Source: Rhodococcoides fascians A44A
GTDB lineage: Bacteria > Actinomycetota > Actinomycetes > Mycobacteriales > Mycobacteriaceae
Assembly: GCF_000760735.1 (NCBI RefSeq)
Contig: NZ_JMEX01000008.1
Location: forward strand, 2,514,915 to 2,578,914
Reading direction: 5' to 3'
Length of the DNA: 64,000 nt
Below are positions 17,830-25,702 of this stretch, piece after piece. Within the stretch, counting starts at the first letter, position 1. Every line of letters starts with the position of its first letter. A program made the translations under genes and the position numbers. The notes below the pieces were generated by a model. The model did not search any database. It saw only the letters and a program-made list of their open reading frames with translations, and had not been told where the DNA came from.

Positions 17830-18768
17830 ATGAACAGCAACACAGCTTTCGACGTCGTCCTCCTCGGCGAGCCACTCGTCGAGATATCGACGACGCAGCC
17901 GTTCGCGCACGGTACGTCCAGTGTTCTCGGTGTCTCCGGCGACGTGGTGAACGCAGGCGCAGCAGCGGCGGCCGCAGGCGCGTCCGTCGCCCTGGTCGCC
18001 CGGGTATCCAACGACGAACTGGGCGACGCGGTGTGTGCACGGATCCGGTCCCTCGGCATCGACGACACCTACGTCAGGCGTGTCGACGGCCAACAGGGCG
18101 CGTACTTCCTGCACATCGATCCGTTGGGGCAGCGTCAGTTCTCCTACGCACGCACCGGTTCCGTGGGGTCGGGACTGGACGTCTCCGACGTCCCGGCCGA
18201 CGTCCTCGCTGCGGCAGGGGCGGTGCTGGGCAGCGGAATCACGGCGGCACTGTCCGATTCCGCACGTCGTGCACTGGCGTTCGCCGCGAAGAACGCGTCG
18301 ACGTTCGTCTACGACCCCAACTTCCGGCCCCGGCTCACCACGGCCGCCGAGTCCGTGAACTTCCTCCGCGAGATCGCGCCGCACTGCTCCGTCGTCGTGC
18401 CGTCGGCTCCCGGTGAGATCGACGACCTTCTGAGCATCACCGACCCGCAGGCCGCAGCCACCAGGTTGATGGAGTGGGGCGCGAAAGCTGTTGCCGTGAC
18501 GCAGGGGTCCGAGGGCATCACGGTGGTGACCGGCGACGACGTCCGCTTTCAGCCGTCCATTCCGGCACCGGCCGTCGTCGATCAGACCGGGGCAGGCGAC
18601 GTGTTCGCCGGCACCCTCACGGCACGGATAGCGTTGGGAGACAACCTGCTCGACGCCACGGCGCTCGCTGCGAGTGCGGCATCGCTCAGTGTCGGAGGGC
18701 GAGGCGGCACCGGCCTGATCGCGTCCCTCGACGAGGTCCGTGCGCACCGCGATCGGGTCGCCGTATGA
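17830..18768 (+). CDS. kdgK: 2-keto-3-deoxygluconate kinase (PfkB family)
   Basis: 312-residue ribokinase-fold sugar kinase starting at ATG 17830, 8 bases after manD. PfkB signatures are visible: an N-terminal GDVVNAGAAAAAAGA glycine-rich loop and the anion-hole/catalytic motif DQTGAGDVFAGTL (Asp about 259). Assigned to KDG because it follows mannonate dehydratase and precedes KDPG aldolase; sequence alone gives only sugar kinase. Confidence 0.85.
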   Translation: MNSNTAFDVVLLGEPLVEISTTQPFAHGTSSVLGVSGDVVNAGAAAAAAGASVALVARVSNDELGDAVCARIRSLGIDDTYVRRVDGQQGAYFLHIDPLGQRQFSYARTGSVGSGLDVSDVPADVLAAAGAVLGSGITAALSDSARRALAFAAKNASTFVYDPNFRPRLTTAAESVNFLREIAPHCSVVVPSAPGEIDDLLSITDPQAAATRLMEWGAKAVAVTQGSEGITVVTGDDVRFQPSIPAPAVVDQTGAGDVFAGTLTARIALGDNLLDATALAASAASLSVGGRGGTGLIASLDEVRAHRDRVAV

Positions 18769-20201
18769 GCAGGCTCTCGTCGGCTACGGCTCCCGACGTA
18801 CCGAGGCCGGTGACGCGTGGAATCGTCCACCTCGGCCTCGGTGCGTTCCACCGTGCCCACCAGGCGGCGTTCACCCATGAGGCAGCTCTGCTCACCGGCG
18901 ATTCGTCGTGGGGCATCACCGGGGTGACGCAGCGAAGCGCTGCCGTCGCAGAGCAGTTGCGCCCTCAGGACGGTCTGTTCACGCTGGTGGAGAAGGGGCC
19001 GGGTATCGATCGCGCTTCCGTCGTCGGGTCGATCACCGAGGTGATCAGCGCCGTGCACGACGCGGATGCCGTCGTCGACGCCATTGCCGACCCGCGCGTG
19101 CGAATCGTGTCCCTGACGGTGACGGAGAAGGGCTACCGGCTCGACCCGGCGACCGGACGGCTCCGGCCGGACGACCCGGAGATCGTGGCCGACCTGACCG
19201 GTCGATCGCCTGGGACGGTGGTGGGTCAGCTGGTCGCCGGGCTTGCGTTGCGAGCGAAGCTCGATGCGCCCGTGACGGTCCTGAGCTGCGACAACCTATC
19301 GCACAACGGGGCCCTTCTGGCGGGGATCGTCCGGGATTACGTTGCGCAGAGGGATGATTCGACCGCACTACAGGGCTGGATCGACTCCGCCGTCGCATTT
19401 CCGAACTCGATGGTGGACCGCATCGTTCCGGCCACGACGGACGAAGACAGGCGTCGGCTCGAGGACGAGACGGGCCTACGCGACGATGCCGTCGTCGTGT
19501 GCGAGCCGTTCCGGCAGTGGGTGATCGAGGACCGCTTCGCCGCCGAGCGGCCCGCGTGGGATCTCGTCGGAGTTCAGTTCGTGACCGACGTCGAGCCGTG
19601 GGAGACGATGAAGCTCCGCGTGCTGAACGCGTCGCACTCGCTGCTCGCGTACCTCGGGGTGCGGTCGGGCCACTCGACCATTGCCGACGCCGTGGCGGAC
19701 CCGGTCCTGACATCGTTGGCGCACAGGATGATCGTGTCCGACGTCGCTCCGACGTTGCATCCAGACATGAACTCGGACGCGTACGCGAACGAGGTGCTCA
19801 CGCGCTTCGCCAACCCGACGTTGCCGCACACCACCCGTCAGGTCGCGATGGACGGCTCCCAGAAACTCGGTCCGAGGCTACTGGGCACCGTGCGCGACGC
19901 CCAGGAACGTGGATCGTCGACGACCTGGCTCGCTGTGGCGGTGGCGTCCTGGGTCGCGTACGTGATCGACGAGGTACGCGCCGGACGCGCGCTCGACGAC
20001 CCGATGGCGGACGTCCTGTCCCGGGCCGCCACACAGGACGACGCGGTAGCGGCGCTGCTGAGCGTCGAGCAGATCTTCGGTGCCGACCTCGGCCCGGATT
20101 CTCCGTTCGGTCGCCGGGTTGCAGCAGCCGCCGATCTGCTCGTCGGCTCTGCCGCAGTCACCACCGAATTCGTAGCGAACATCGAAAGAGAACTGTCATG
20201 A
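18765..20201 (+). CDS. uxuB: Mannitol dehydrogenase family protein, likely D-fructuronate reductase
   Basis: 478-residue NAD-dependent long-chain polyol dehydrogenase. N-terminal GIVHLGLGAFHRAHQA binds the cofactor; MKLRVLNASHSLLAYLG carries the family's catalytic Lys, Asn and His. Interconverts D-fructuronate and D-mannonate in known uronate pathways. Overlaps kdgK by ATGA. In this operon it would link the zinc dehydrogenase product to ManD. Confidence 0.87.
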   Translation: MSRLSSATAPDVPRPVTRGIVHLGLGAFHRAHQAAFTHEAALLTGDSSWGITGVTQRSAAVAEQLRPQDGLFTLVEKGPGIDRASVVGSITEVISAVHDADAVVDAIADPRVRIVSLTVTEKGYRLDPATGRLRPDDPEIVADLTGRSPGTVVGQLVAGLALRAKLDAPVTVLSCDNLSHNGALLAGIVRDYVAQRDDSTALQGWIDSAVAFPNSMVDRIVPATTDEDRRRLEDETGLRDDAVVVCEPFRQWVIEDRFAAERPAWDLVGVQFVTDVEPWETMKLRVLNASHSLLAYLGVRSGHSTIADAVADPVLTSLAHRMIVSDVAPTLHPDMNSDAYANEVLTRFANPTLPHTTRQVAMDGSQKLGPRLLGTVRDAQERGSSTTWLAVAVASWVAYVIDEVRAGRALDDPMADVLSRAATQDDAVAALLSVEQIFGADLGPDSPFGRRVAAAADLLVGSAAVTTEFVANIERELS

Positions 20202-20839
20202 ACACACGTGAGGTCATGGGCATCAGCCCGGTCATTCCCGTCGTCGTCGTCGACGATGCGTCCGACGCAGTTCCGTTGGCGCGTGCCCTGCACGAGGGTG
20301 GCGTCGACGTGATCGAGTTGACGTTGCGCTCCGAGGCGGCGCTCGCTGCGATCGAAGCGATCGCGACCGAGGTGCCCGAGATCGTCATCGGCGCCGGGAC
20401 GGTGCTCACGCGCCGGGACGCGGAGAAATCGATCGACGCCGGGGCGCGGTTCCTGGTGTCACCGGGCGCTCCGACGGACCTGCTCGACGCTGCGCACGGG
20501 TGGTCGATTCCGTGGCTGCCGGGGGTGTCCACGGCAACCGAGGCGATGAACGTCTCGAACGCGGGTCACACCGAACTGAAGTTCTTCCCGGCGTCGACCT
20601 CCGGGGGTGCAGCCGCTCTCGGTGCCCTCTCCGGACCGCTTCCGCATCTGACGTTCTGCCCGACGGGCGGAATCTCGTCGAGCAACGCCACCGAGTACCT
20701 CCGGTTGCCGAACGTCGCGTGTGTCGGCGGAAGTTGGTTGACGCCTCGAAACCTCGTGCAGGCCAAGGAGTGGACTGCAGTGAGCGAATTGGCGCGTGCG
20801 GCGGCAGGTCTGCGCAGCTCAGTCCGACAGCACTGTTGA
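20198..20839 (+). CDS. eda: KDPG aldolase (2-keto-3-deoxy-6-phosphogluconate aldolase)
   Basis: 213-residue TIM-barrel class I aldolase cleaving KDPG to pyruvate and glyceraldehyde-3-phosphate. Seen: VIELTLRS with the catalytic Glu, IGAGTVLT, and TELKFFPAS with the Schiff-base Lys, then FCPTGGIS. Overlaps the dehydrogenase by ATGA and ends the operon; the promoter of the transporter overlaps its stop codon. Confidence 0.92.
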   Translation: MNTREVMGISPVIPVVVVDDASDAVPLARALHEGGVDVIELTLRSEAALAAIEAIATEVPEIVIGAGTVLTRRDAEKSIDAGARFLVSPGAPTDLLDAAHGWSIPWLPGVSTATEAMNVSNAGHTELKFFPASTSGGAAALGALSGPLPHLTFCPTGGISSSNATEYLRLPNVACVGGSWLTPRNLVQAKEWTAVSELARAAAGLRSSVRQHC

Positions 20840-20864
20840 CTCATTGGTATAACAGTGCTTGTAT
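20836..20864 (+). promoter_or_regulatory. Promoter and candidate GntR operator of the transporter
   Basis: TTGACT (20836-20841), 17 bases, TTGTAT (20859-20864). The motif GTAT-N2-CAGTGCT-N-GTAT occupies 20847-20864, so the second GTAT forms the -10. It matches the site before the operon at 15522. Confidence 0.65.
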
Positions 20865-20989
20865 ATCAGTGTGGCACGGGCCACTCACCATCTCTTGCAG
20901 GTCGTAGGTCTCAGTAGGGGCGTAGGTGCAACGGATTCCGTTGACACCGCGATGGACGACCGGACAGCCTTGAACAAACGGAGCACAAG

Positions 20990-22387
20990 ATGTCTCACGA
21001 CACGAACGAAGCGCCGAGCCCAGCCGTGGCCGACGAGAAGCCGAAGCGGTCGACCCGCGACCTGACCAAGGCCGCGGTGTCCGGTTGGCTGGGAACAGCA
21101 ATGGAGTTCATGGACTTCCAGCTGTACTCGCTGGCCGCCGCCATCGTCTTCAACCGGGTCTTCTTCCCCGACGTCAGCCCGGCGATCGGCCTGATCGCAG
21201 CCATGGCCACCTACGGCGTCGGCTACGTCGCCCGCCTCGTCGGTGCCATCTACTTCGGCCGGATGGGCGACCGGATCGGTCGTAAGAAGGTCCTCTTCAT
21301 CACGATCGCGATGATGGGAGCGTCCACGACGCTGATCGGTGCGCTGCCGACGTATCAGACCATCGGCATCCTCGCGCCGATCCTGCTCGTCGCACTACGC
21401 CTGATCCAGGGATTCGGCGCCGGAGCGGAGATCGCGGGCGCCACGGTCATGCTCGTGGAGTACGCGCCGGACAAGCGTCGCGGTCTCATCGGTTCGTTGG
21501 TCTCGCTGGGGACCAACTCGGGAACGCTTGCGGCGTCGGGAATCTGGGCGATCCTGCTCGTCGTACTGACCGACGACCAACTGGTCAGCTGGGGCTGGCG
21601 TATCCCGTTCCTCGCGAGCTTCTTCCTGATGCTCTTCGCGGTGTGGTTGCGCTCCAACCTCAAGGAAAGCCCGGTGTTCGAGGATCGCGCCGACGTGGTC
21701 GACGGTGTCGCCCTCTCGCGTGCGGAGATCGAGCAGGTCGACGCCGAAACCAAGGAAAGCGTTCTCGAGTCCGGACTGCGTCAGCGCAAGGGCCGTGCGT
21801 TCTTCGTCGCACTCGGGCTTCGCTTCGGGCAGGCCGGCAACTCGGGTCTGATCCAGACGTTCCTGGTGGGCTACATCGCGTCGACTCTGCTGCTGGAGAA
21901 GTCCATCGCCACCACGGCGATCGTCTACGGTTCGCTGCTCGGATTCATCACCATTCCGGTCATCGGCATCCTGGGTGACAAGTTCGGTCGCCGCCCGATG
22001 TACATGATTCTCAGCGCCGCGACCATGGTGTTGGCGTTCCCGTTGATCTACCTGGTGACCAGCGGCAACAACGCAACCCTGATCATCTCGGTCGTTCTCG
22101 CACTCAACATCGGTGTGCTCGGCCTGTTCTCGCTCGAGAGCGTCACGATGGCCGAACTGTTCGGTGCCAGAACACGATTCACCCAGCTTGCACTTGCCAA
22201 GGAGATCGGCGGCATCCTGGCCACGGCCATCGGACCGCTGATGGCAGCAACGCTGACGGCAGTGACCGGAAGCTGGTGGCCGATCGCCGCAATGCTGGTG
22301 GTCTACTCGGCAATCACGCTGGTGTCCGCGTACCTCGCGCCCGAAACTCGCGGACGCGACCTGGTCCGGCTCGACGACGCCATCTAG
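20990..22387 (+). CDS. MFS transporter, metabolite:H+ symporter (MHS) family
   Basis: 465 residues with about 12 membrane helices. MHS features: an early GWLGTAMEFMDFQLYS helix, GRMGDRIGRKKVLF after helix 2, LRLIQGFGAGAE, and a second half with GDKFGRRPMY. The loop between the halves is long and charged (about 225-260). Shares a candidate operator with the sugar-acid operon, so it probably imports that operon's substrate; the assignment to a sugar acid is contextual. Confidence 0.85.
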   Translation: MSHDTNEAPSPAVADEKPKRSTRDLTKAAVSGWLGTAMEFMDFQLYSLAAAIVFNRVFFPDVSPAIGLIAAMATYGVGYVARLVGAIYFGRMGDRIGRKKVLFITIAMMGASTTLIGALPTYQTIGILAPILLVALRLIQGFGAGAEIAGATVMLVEYAPDKRRGLIGSLVSLGTNSGTLAASGIWAILLVVLTDDQLVSWGWRIPFLASFFLMLFAVWLRSNLKESPVFEDRADVVDGVALSRAEIEQVDAETKESVLESGLRQRKGRAFFVALGLRFGQAGNSGLIQTFLVGYIASTLLLEKSIATTAIVYGSLLGFITIPVIGILGDKFGRRPMYMILSAATMVLAFPLIYLVTSGNNATLIISVVLALNIGVLGLFSLESVTMAELFGARTRFTQLALAKEIGGILATAIGPLMAATLTAVTGSWWPIAAMLVVYSAITLVSAYLAPETRGRDLVRLDDAI

Positions 22388-22395
22388 CGTCCGTC

Positions 22396-23139
22396 TCACG
22401 TAATTCGGAAGCCGCCATTGCTGTACAGCACCTGCCCGTTGATCCAGGAACCGGCGTCGGAGAACAGAAAACGCACGAGGTTGCTCGTGTCCTCCGCGGT
22501 TCCGAGTCGGCCGGCAGGTGTTGCAGCAATGGCGGCTTCTCGTATGTTCTCGGTCATCCAGCCGGTGTCGACGGGGCCCGGGTTCACCACGTTCGCACGA
22601 ACGTTCAGATCCGCCAGTTCCACAGCGGCCGCCGTGACGATGCGATCCAGCGCCCCCTTGCTCGCGCCGTAGGGCAGATTGTGCGCGGTGTGATCGCTCG
22701 TCAACGCCGCGATTCTGCCTCCGGATCCGTCGAGCTGCTCCGCGAATGCCTTGACCAGAAGCCAGGTGGCCCTGGCGTTCACAGCGAAGTGACGGTCCCA
22801 ACTGTCCACGTCGGTGGTGAGGATGGAGCTGTCCTCCGATTCACAGTGCGACATCACCAAGCCCGTCACCGGACGTGCAGCGGCGTCGAACAACCGAGCG
22901 GGCACCGACGGGTCGCTCAGATCACCCGGTGCCAGAGACACGGAGACCCCGAGCGCGCGGCAAATCTCTGCCACGCGCTCGGGGTCGTCGGCGTCACGGA
23001 TGTATCCAAGCCGGTCGTCGTACGGAGTCCAGTAGTTCAGGATCAGATCCCACCCGTCCTCGGCGAGTCCGACAGCGAGGGCGGAGCCGATCGACCGGAT
23101 CCGCCCGACACCGGTCACCACTGCAACACGAGGTCCCAT
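22396..23139 (-). CDS. Short-chain dehydrogenase/reductase
   Basis: 247 residues with a Rossmann start (VAVVTGVGRIRSIGSA) that departs from TGxxxGxG, an active-site YGASKGALDR (Tyr/Lys) and NPGPVDTGWM after the active site. The sequence YSNGGFRIT closes it. Resembles SDRs of the FabG-like class; substrate unknown. Convergent with the transporter, 8 bases apart. Confidence 0.85.
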   Translation of the reverse strand: MGPRVAVVTGVGRIRSIGSALAVGLAEDGWDLILNYWTPYDDRLGYIRDADDPERVAEICRALGVSVSLAPGDLSDPSVPARLFDAAARPVTGLVMSHCESEDSSILTTDVDSWDRHFAVNARATWLLVKAFAEQLDGSGGRIAALTSDHTAHNLPYGASKGALDRIVTAAAVELADLNVRANVVNPGPVDTGWMTENIREAAIAATPAGRLGTAEDTSNLVRFLFSDAGSWINGQVLYSNGGFRIT

Positions 23140-23196
23140 GCCCTGACCGTAGGACGATCGAGCCGGCCGAGCGAGCGATTTATCGTGCCCGGGTGA

Positions 23197-23850
23197 TCAG
23201 TCCGATTCCTTCTCAGCGAGGAACAGCTTCTCGATCCGCGCTGCCTCTTCCTTCTTGTCCTCGGCCTCTTCCTGACGCTCCGCCGCGTCGGCGAGCTCGG
23301 ACTCCGCAGGCGCTGACGCGGCCTTCTCGACCTTGTCGATCTGTTCCTTCTGCTTGCGCTCCGCGTCCTCGGCGGCCTTCACCCGCGCCGCCGCTGCGTC
23401 GTCGGCCTGCTTCTTGCGGGCCGCAGCCTTTCGGTCGGCCTCTTCTTCGGCCTCGGCCTTGCGCTGCTCGGCTTCTGCCCGTGCGTTCTCGGCCGCCTCG
23501 CGTGCAGATTTCGCTGCGGCGTCACGTTCCTGCTCGGCAGTGCGACGAGCTGTCTCGAGCTTGGTCTTGGCCTCGGTCTCCGCGGCGTCGGCTTGCGCGT
23601 CGAGCTTCTTCGCGAGACCGATGTGGTCCGCGTGATCGACCTTGTCCTGGCCGCGCGACTGGACATCGGCGTCTCCGAGGATCTTGCCGACCTTGTGATC
23701 GAGGGTTCCGACGGCCCGCTCGTACGCGAGCCGCGCAGGGGCTTCGGTACTCCACGTCTGCACGACGTTGCTCTCGAACAGGTCGAGCGGGATGCGAACG
23801 ATCCGGTACTGGAAACGCAGTATCGAACGCGGTATGTCGAGCACACTCAT
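23197..23850 (-). CDS. Alanine/glutamate-rich coiled-coil protein
   Basis: 217 residues. Residues 1-70 are compact (IPRSILRFQYRIVRIPLDLFESN). Residues about 75-215 are a highly charged Ala/Glu/Lys coiled coil. The start has AGGAG at the right distance. It lies 33 bases after the CsbD-like gene and shares its composition, so the two are probably one operon. Function unknown; a stress or envelope-associated role is a guess. Confidence 0.75.
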   Translation of the reverse strand: MSVLDIPRSILRFQYRIVRIPLDLFESNVVQTWSTEAPARLAYERAVGTLDHKVGKILGDADVQSRGQDKVDHADHIGLAKKLDAQADAAETEAKTKLETARRTAEQERDAAAKSAREAAENARAEAEQRKAEAEEEADRKAAARKKQADDAAAARVKAAEDAERKQKEQIDKVEKAASAPAESELADAAERQEEAEDKKEEAARIEKLFLAEKESD

Positions 23851-23883
23851 TGTCGGTTCTCCTGATGCTTGATGTCGGCTGGT

Positions 23884-24411
23884 CTACGCATTGCGACGAA
23901 TGCGATCGGCGGCGTCCCGGGCTGCGTCCGCGGCGGCGGCTTCCTGCCGGTACCGGGCAACGGCTTCCAACTCGTCCTGGTCGGCGTCCGCAACCTCCGA
24001 CCGGGCGTCGGCTGCGGCTTCGATCTGCTCGGCCCGAGCGTCGACCTCCGCGTCGGCGCTTTCGGCGGCCACGGCGCGGTCCTTGGCCTTCTCGGCAGCG
24101 ATTCTCTGAGCCTGCTGAGCGCGACGAGCCTCGTCCTCGGACGCCTGAGCACTGGCCTCGACGGAATCTCGCTGGGCGTCCGCACTGTTCTTGACCTCGG
24201 CCAGACCCTCGCCGGCCTCGGCTGCCTGTGATTCCGCCGCCAGTTCGGTGGCCTTGGCTTCCTTCTTCTCACGGGCCTGTGCGGCCTGGAGCTGCCCCTC
24301 GGTGGTCAGCGAGTCATTGCCCGTCACGGCGCCGGCGACCTCCTTGGCCTTGCCTTTGACGGCGTCGAGCAGGCCTTTTCGTGCCTCGTGCGATGCACTG
24401 TCGTCGGTCAT
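23884..24411 (-). CDS. CsbD-like domain protein with coiled-coil tail
   Basis: 175 residues from ATG 24411, preceded by a perfect AGGAGG. Residues about 15-45 (LDAVKGKAKEVAGAVTGNDSL) match the CsbD general-stress family, which is normally only 60-70 residues; here an Ala/Glu-rich coiled coil of about 125 residues is attached. Upstream partner of the coiled-coil protein at 23197. Probably stress-induced, by family analogy. Confidence 0.8.
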   Translation of the reverse strand: MTDDSASHEARKGLLDAVKGKAKEVAGAVTGNDSLTTEGQLQAAQAREKKEAKATELAAESQAAEAGEGLAEVKNSADAQRDSVEASAQASEDEARRAQQAQRIAAEKAKDRAVAAESADAEVDARAEQIEAAADARSEVADADQDELEAVARYRQEAAAADAARDAADRIRRNA

Positions 24412-24547
24412 GGTGCCTCCTGTGCAGTCGTGTCGATAGGGCGGGAGAGAACTACCCGAACGCCGATGCTGGAAACCCGTCGTTCGACGCATGTCCACGG
24501 TCGGCCGTAAACTCTGCGCGAGCACAAGGCAACAGACGAGGAGTTTC

Positions 24548-25357
24548 ATGCCCACCGCGACGGTGAACGGGATAACGCTGAACTACCAGGTCAAGGGTTC
24601 CGGGCCGCTGGTCGTGCTGATCATGGGCACCGGCAGCCCCGGTCGTGTGTGGGATCTGCATCAGGTTCCGGCGCTGGTCAAGGCGGGATACCGGGTGTGC
24701 TTCTTCGACAATCGCGGCATCGCGCCCTCGTTCGAGTCCGTGCAGGGCATCACCATCGACGACCTGGTCGCAGACACCGCCGCGCTGATCGAGCTGGTGC
24801 GCGAGGGCGACGAGAAGGCGTTCGTCGTCGGTACGTCCATGGGTGCTCGGGTCGCCCAGGAGCTTGCTCTCCGACGCCCGGAGCTCCTCCGCAAGGCTGT
24901 GTTCCTCGCCGGTCATGCTCGCCTCGACGAGTTCCAGCGCACTCTGGGCGAGGGTGAGGTCGCGTTGGCCGACGCCAAGACGCAGCTGCCACCCAAGTAC
25001 GCGGCAGCCATCACTGCTGCGCTGAACCTCTCTCCGACCACGCTGGCGGATTCGAGGACGGCTCGGGACTGGCTGGATCTGCTGGAATTCTCCGTCGCAC
25101 CCGTCACTCCCGGGGTACGCGCCCAGATCGGCATGGACGATTCCTTCGACCGCACCTCGGCGTACGGCAAGATCGATCTGCCTTGCCTGTCGGTCGGGTT
25201 CGAGCACGACCGGATGATTCCCGCGTTCCTCGGAGCCGAGCTCGCGAAAGCCATTCCCGACGCGCAGTACATCGAGATCCCCGACGTCGGTCACTACGGC
25301 TACCTGGAGCGTCCCGACGCCGTCAACGACGTCATTCTCGAGTTCTTGAAGAGCTGA
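24548..25357 (+). CDS. Alpha/beta hydrolase
   Basis: 269 residues from ATG 24548. MGTGSPGRVWD oxyanion loop, nucleophile elbow VGTSMGARVAQ (Ser about 98) and a late DVGHYGYLERP with the catalytic His. No signal peptide. Resembles the broad esterase/C-C hydrolase/haloperoxidase superfamily; substrate cannot be inferred. Divergent from the CsbD operon. Confidence 0.85.
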   Translation: MPTATVNGITLNYQVKGSGPLVVLIMGTGSPGRVWDLHQVPALVKAGYRVCFFDNRGIAPSFESVQGITIDDLVADTAALIELVREGDEKAFVVGTSMGARVAQELALRRPELLRKAVFLAGHARLDEFQRTLGEGEVALADAKTQLPPKYAAAITAALNLSPTTLADSRTARDWLDLLEFSVAPVTPGVRAQIGMDDSFDRTSAYGKIDLPCLSVGFEHDRMIPAFLGAELAKAIPDAQYIEIPDVGHYGYLERPDAVNDVILEFLKS

Positions 25358-25447
25358 CTGCCCGCTGCGCTAGTGTGCGTTGCTAGGGTCAGGGGGGCAC
25401 TTCACCCATGAAGACTGCCTATTTACGTATGCGACGAGTGAGGCGAG

Positions 25448-25702
25448 ATGAGTACCAATCCATTCGATGACGAAGACGGACGCTTCTTCGTGCTGGTGAA
25501 CGACGAAGACCAGCACTCGCTGTGGCCGACCTTCTCCGATGTCCCGCAGGGATGGCGCGTCGTCTTCGGCGAGGACAGCCGCGCAGCGTGCTTGGAGTAC
25601 GTGGAGAAGAACTGGACGGACATGCGCCCCCGCAGCCTGCGTGAGGCCATGGAGGCCGACGCTGCAGCACGTCAGTCCGCCGAGGGCACTCCCGAGGCCT
25701 AG
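25448..25702 (+). CDS. MbtH family protein
   Basis: 84 residues with the family pattern: NPFDDEDGRFFVLVNDEDQ, SLWP, PQGWRVVFG and NWTDMRPRSLRE. MbtH proteins bind and activate adenylation domains of non-ribosomal peptide synthetases. No synthetase gene is in this window, so it is an orphan here. Its stop overlaps that of the convergent ThrE gene by 3 bases. Confidence 0.93.
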   Translation: MSTNPFDDEDGRFFVLVNDEDQHSLWPTFSDVPQGWRVVFGEDSRAACLEYVEKNWTDMRPRSLREAMEADAAARQSAEGTPEA

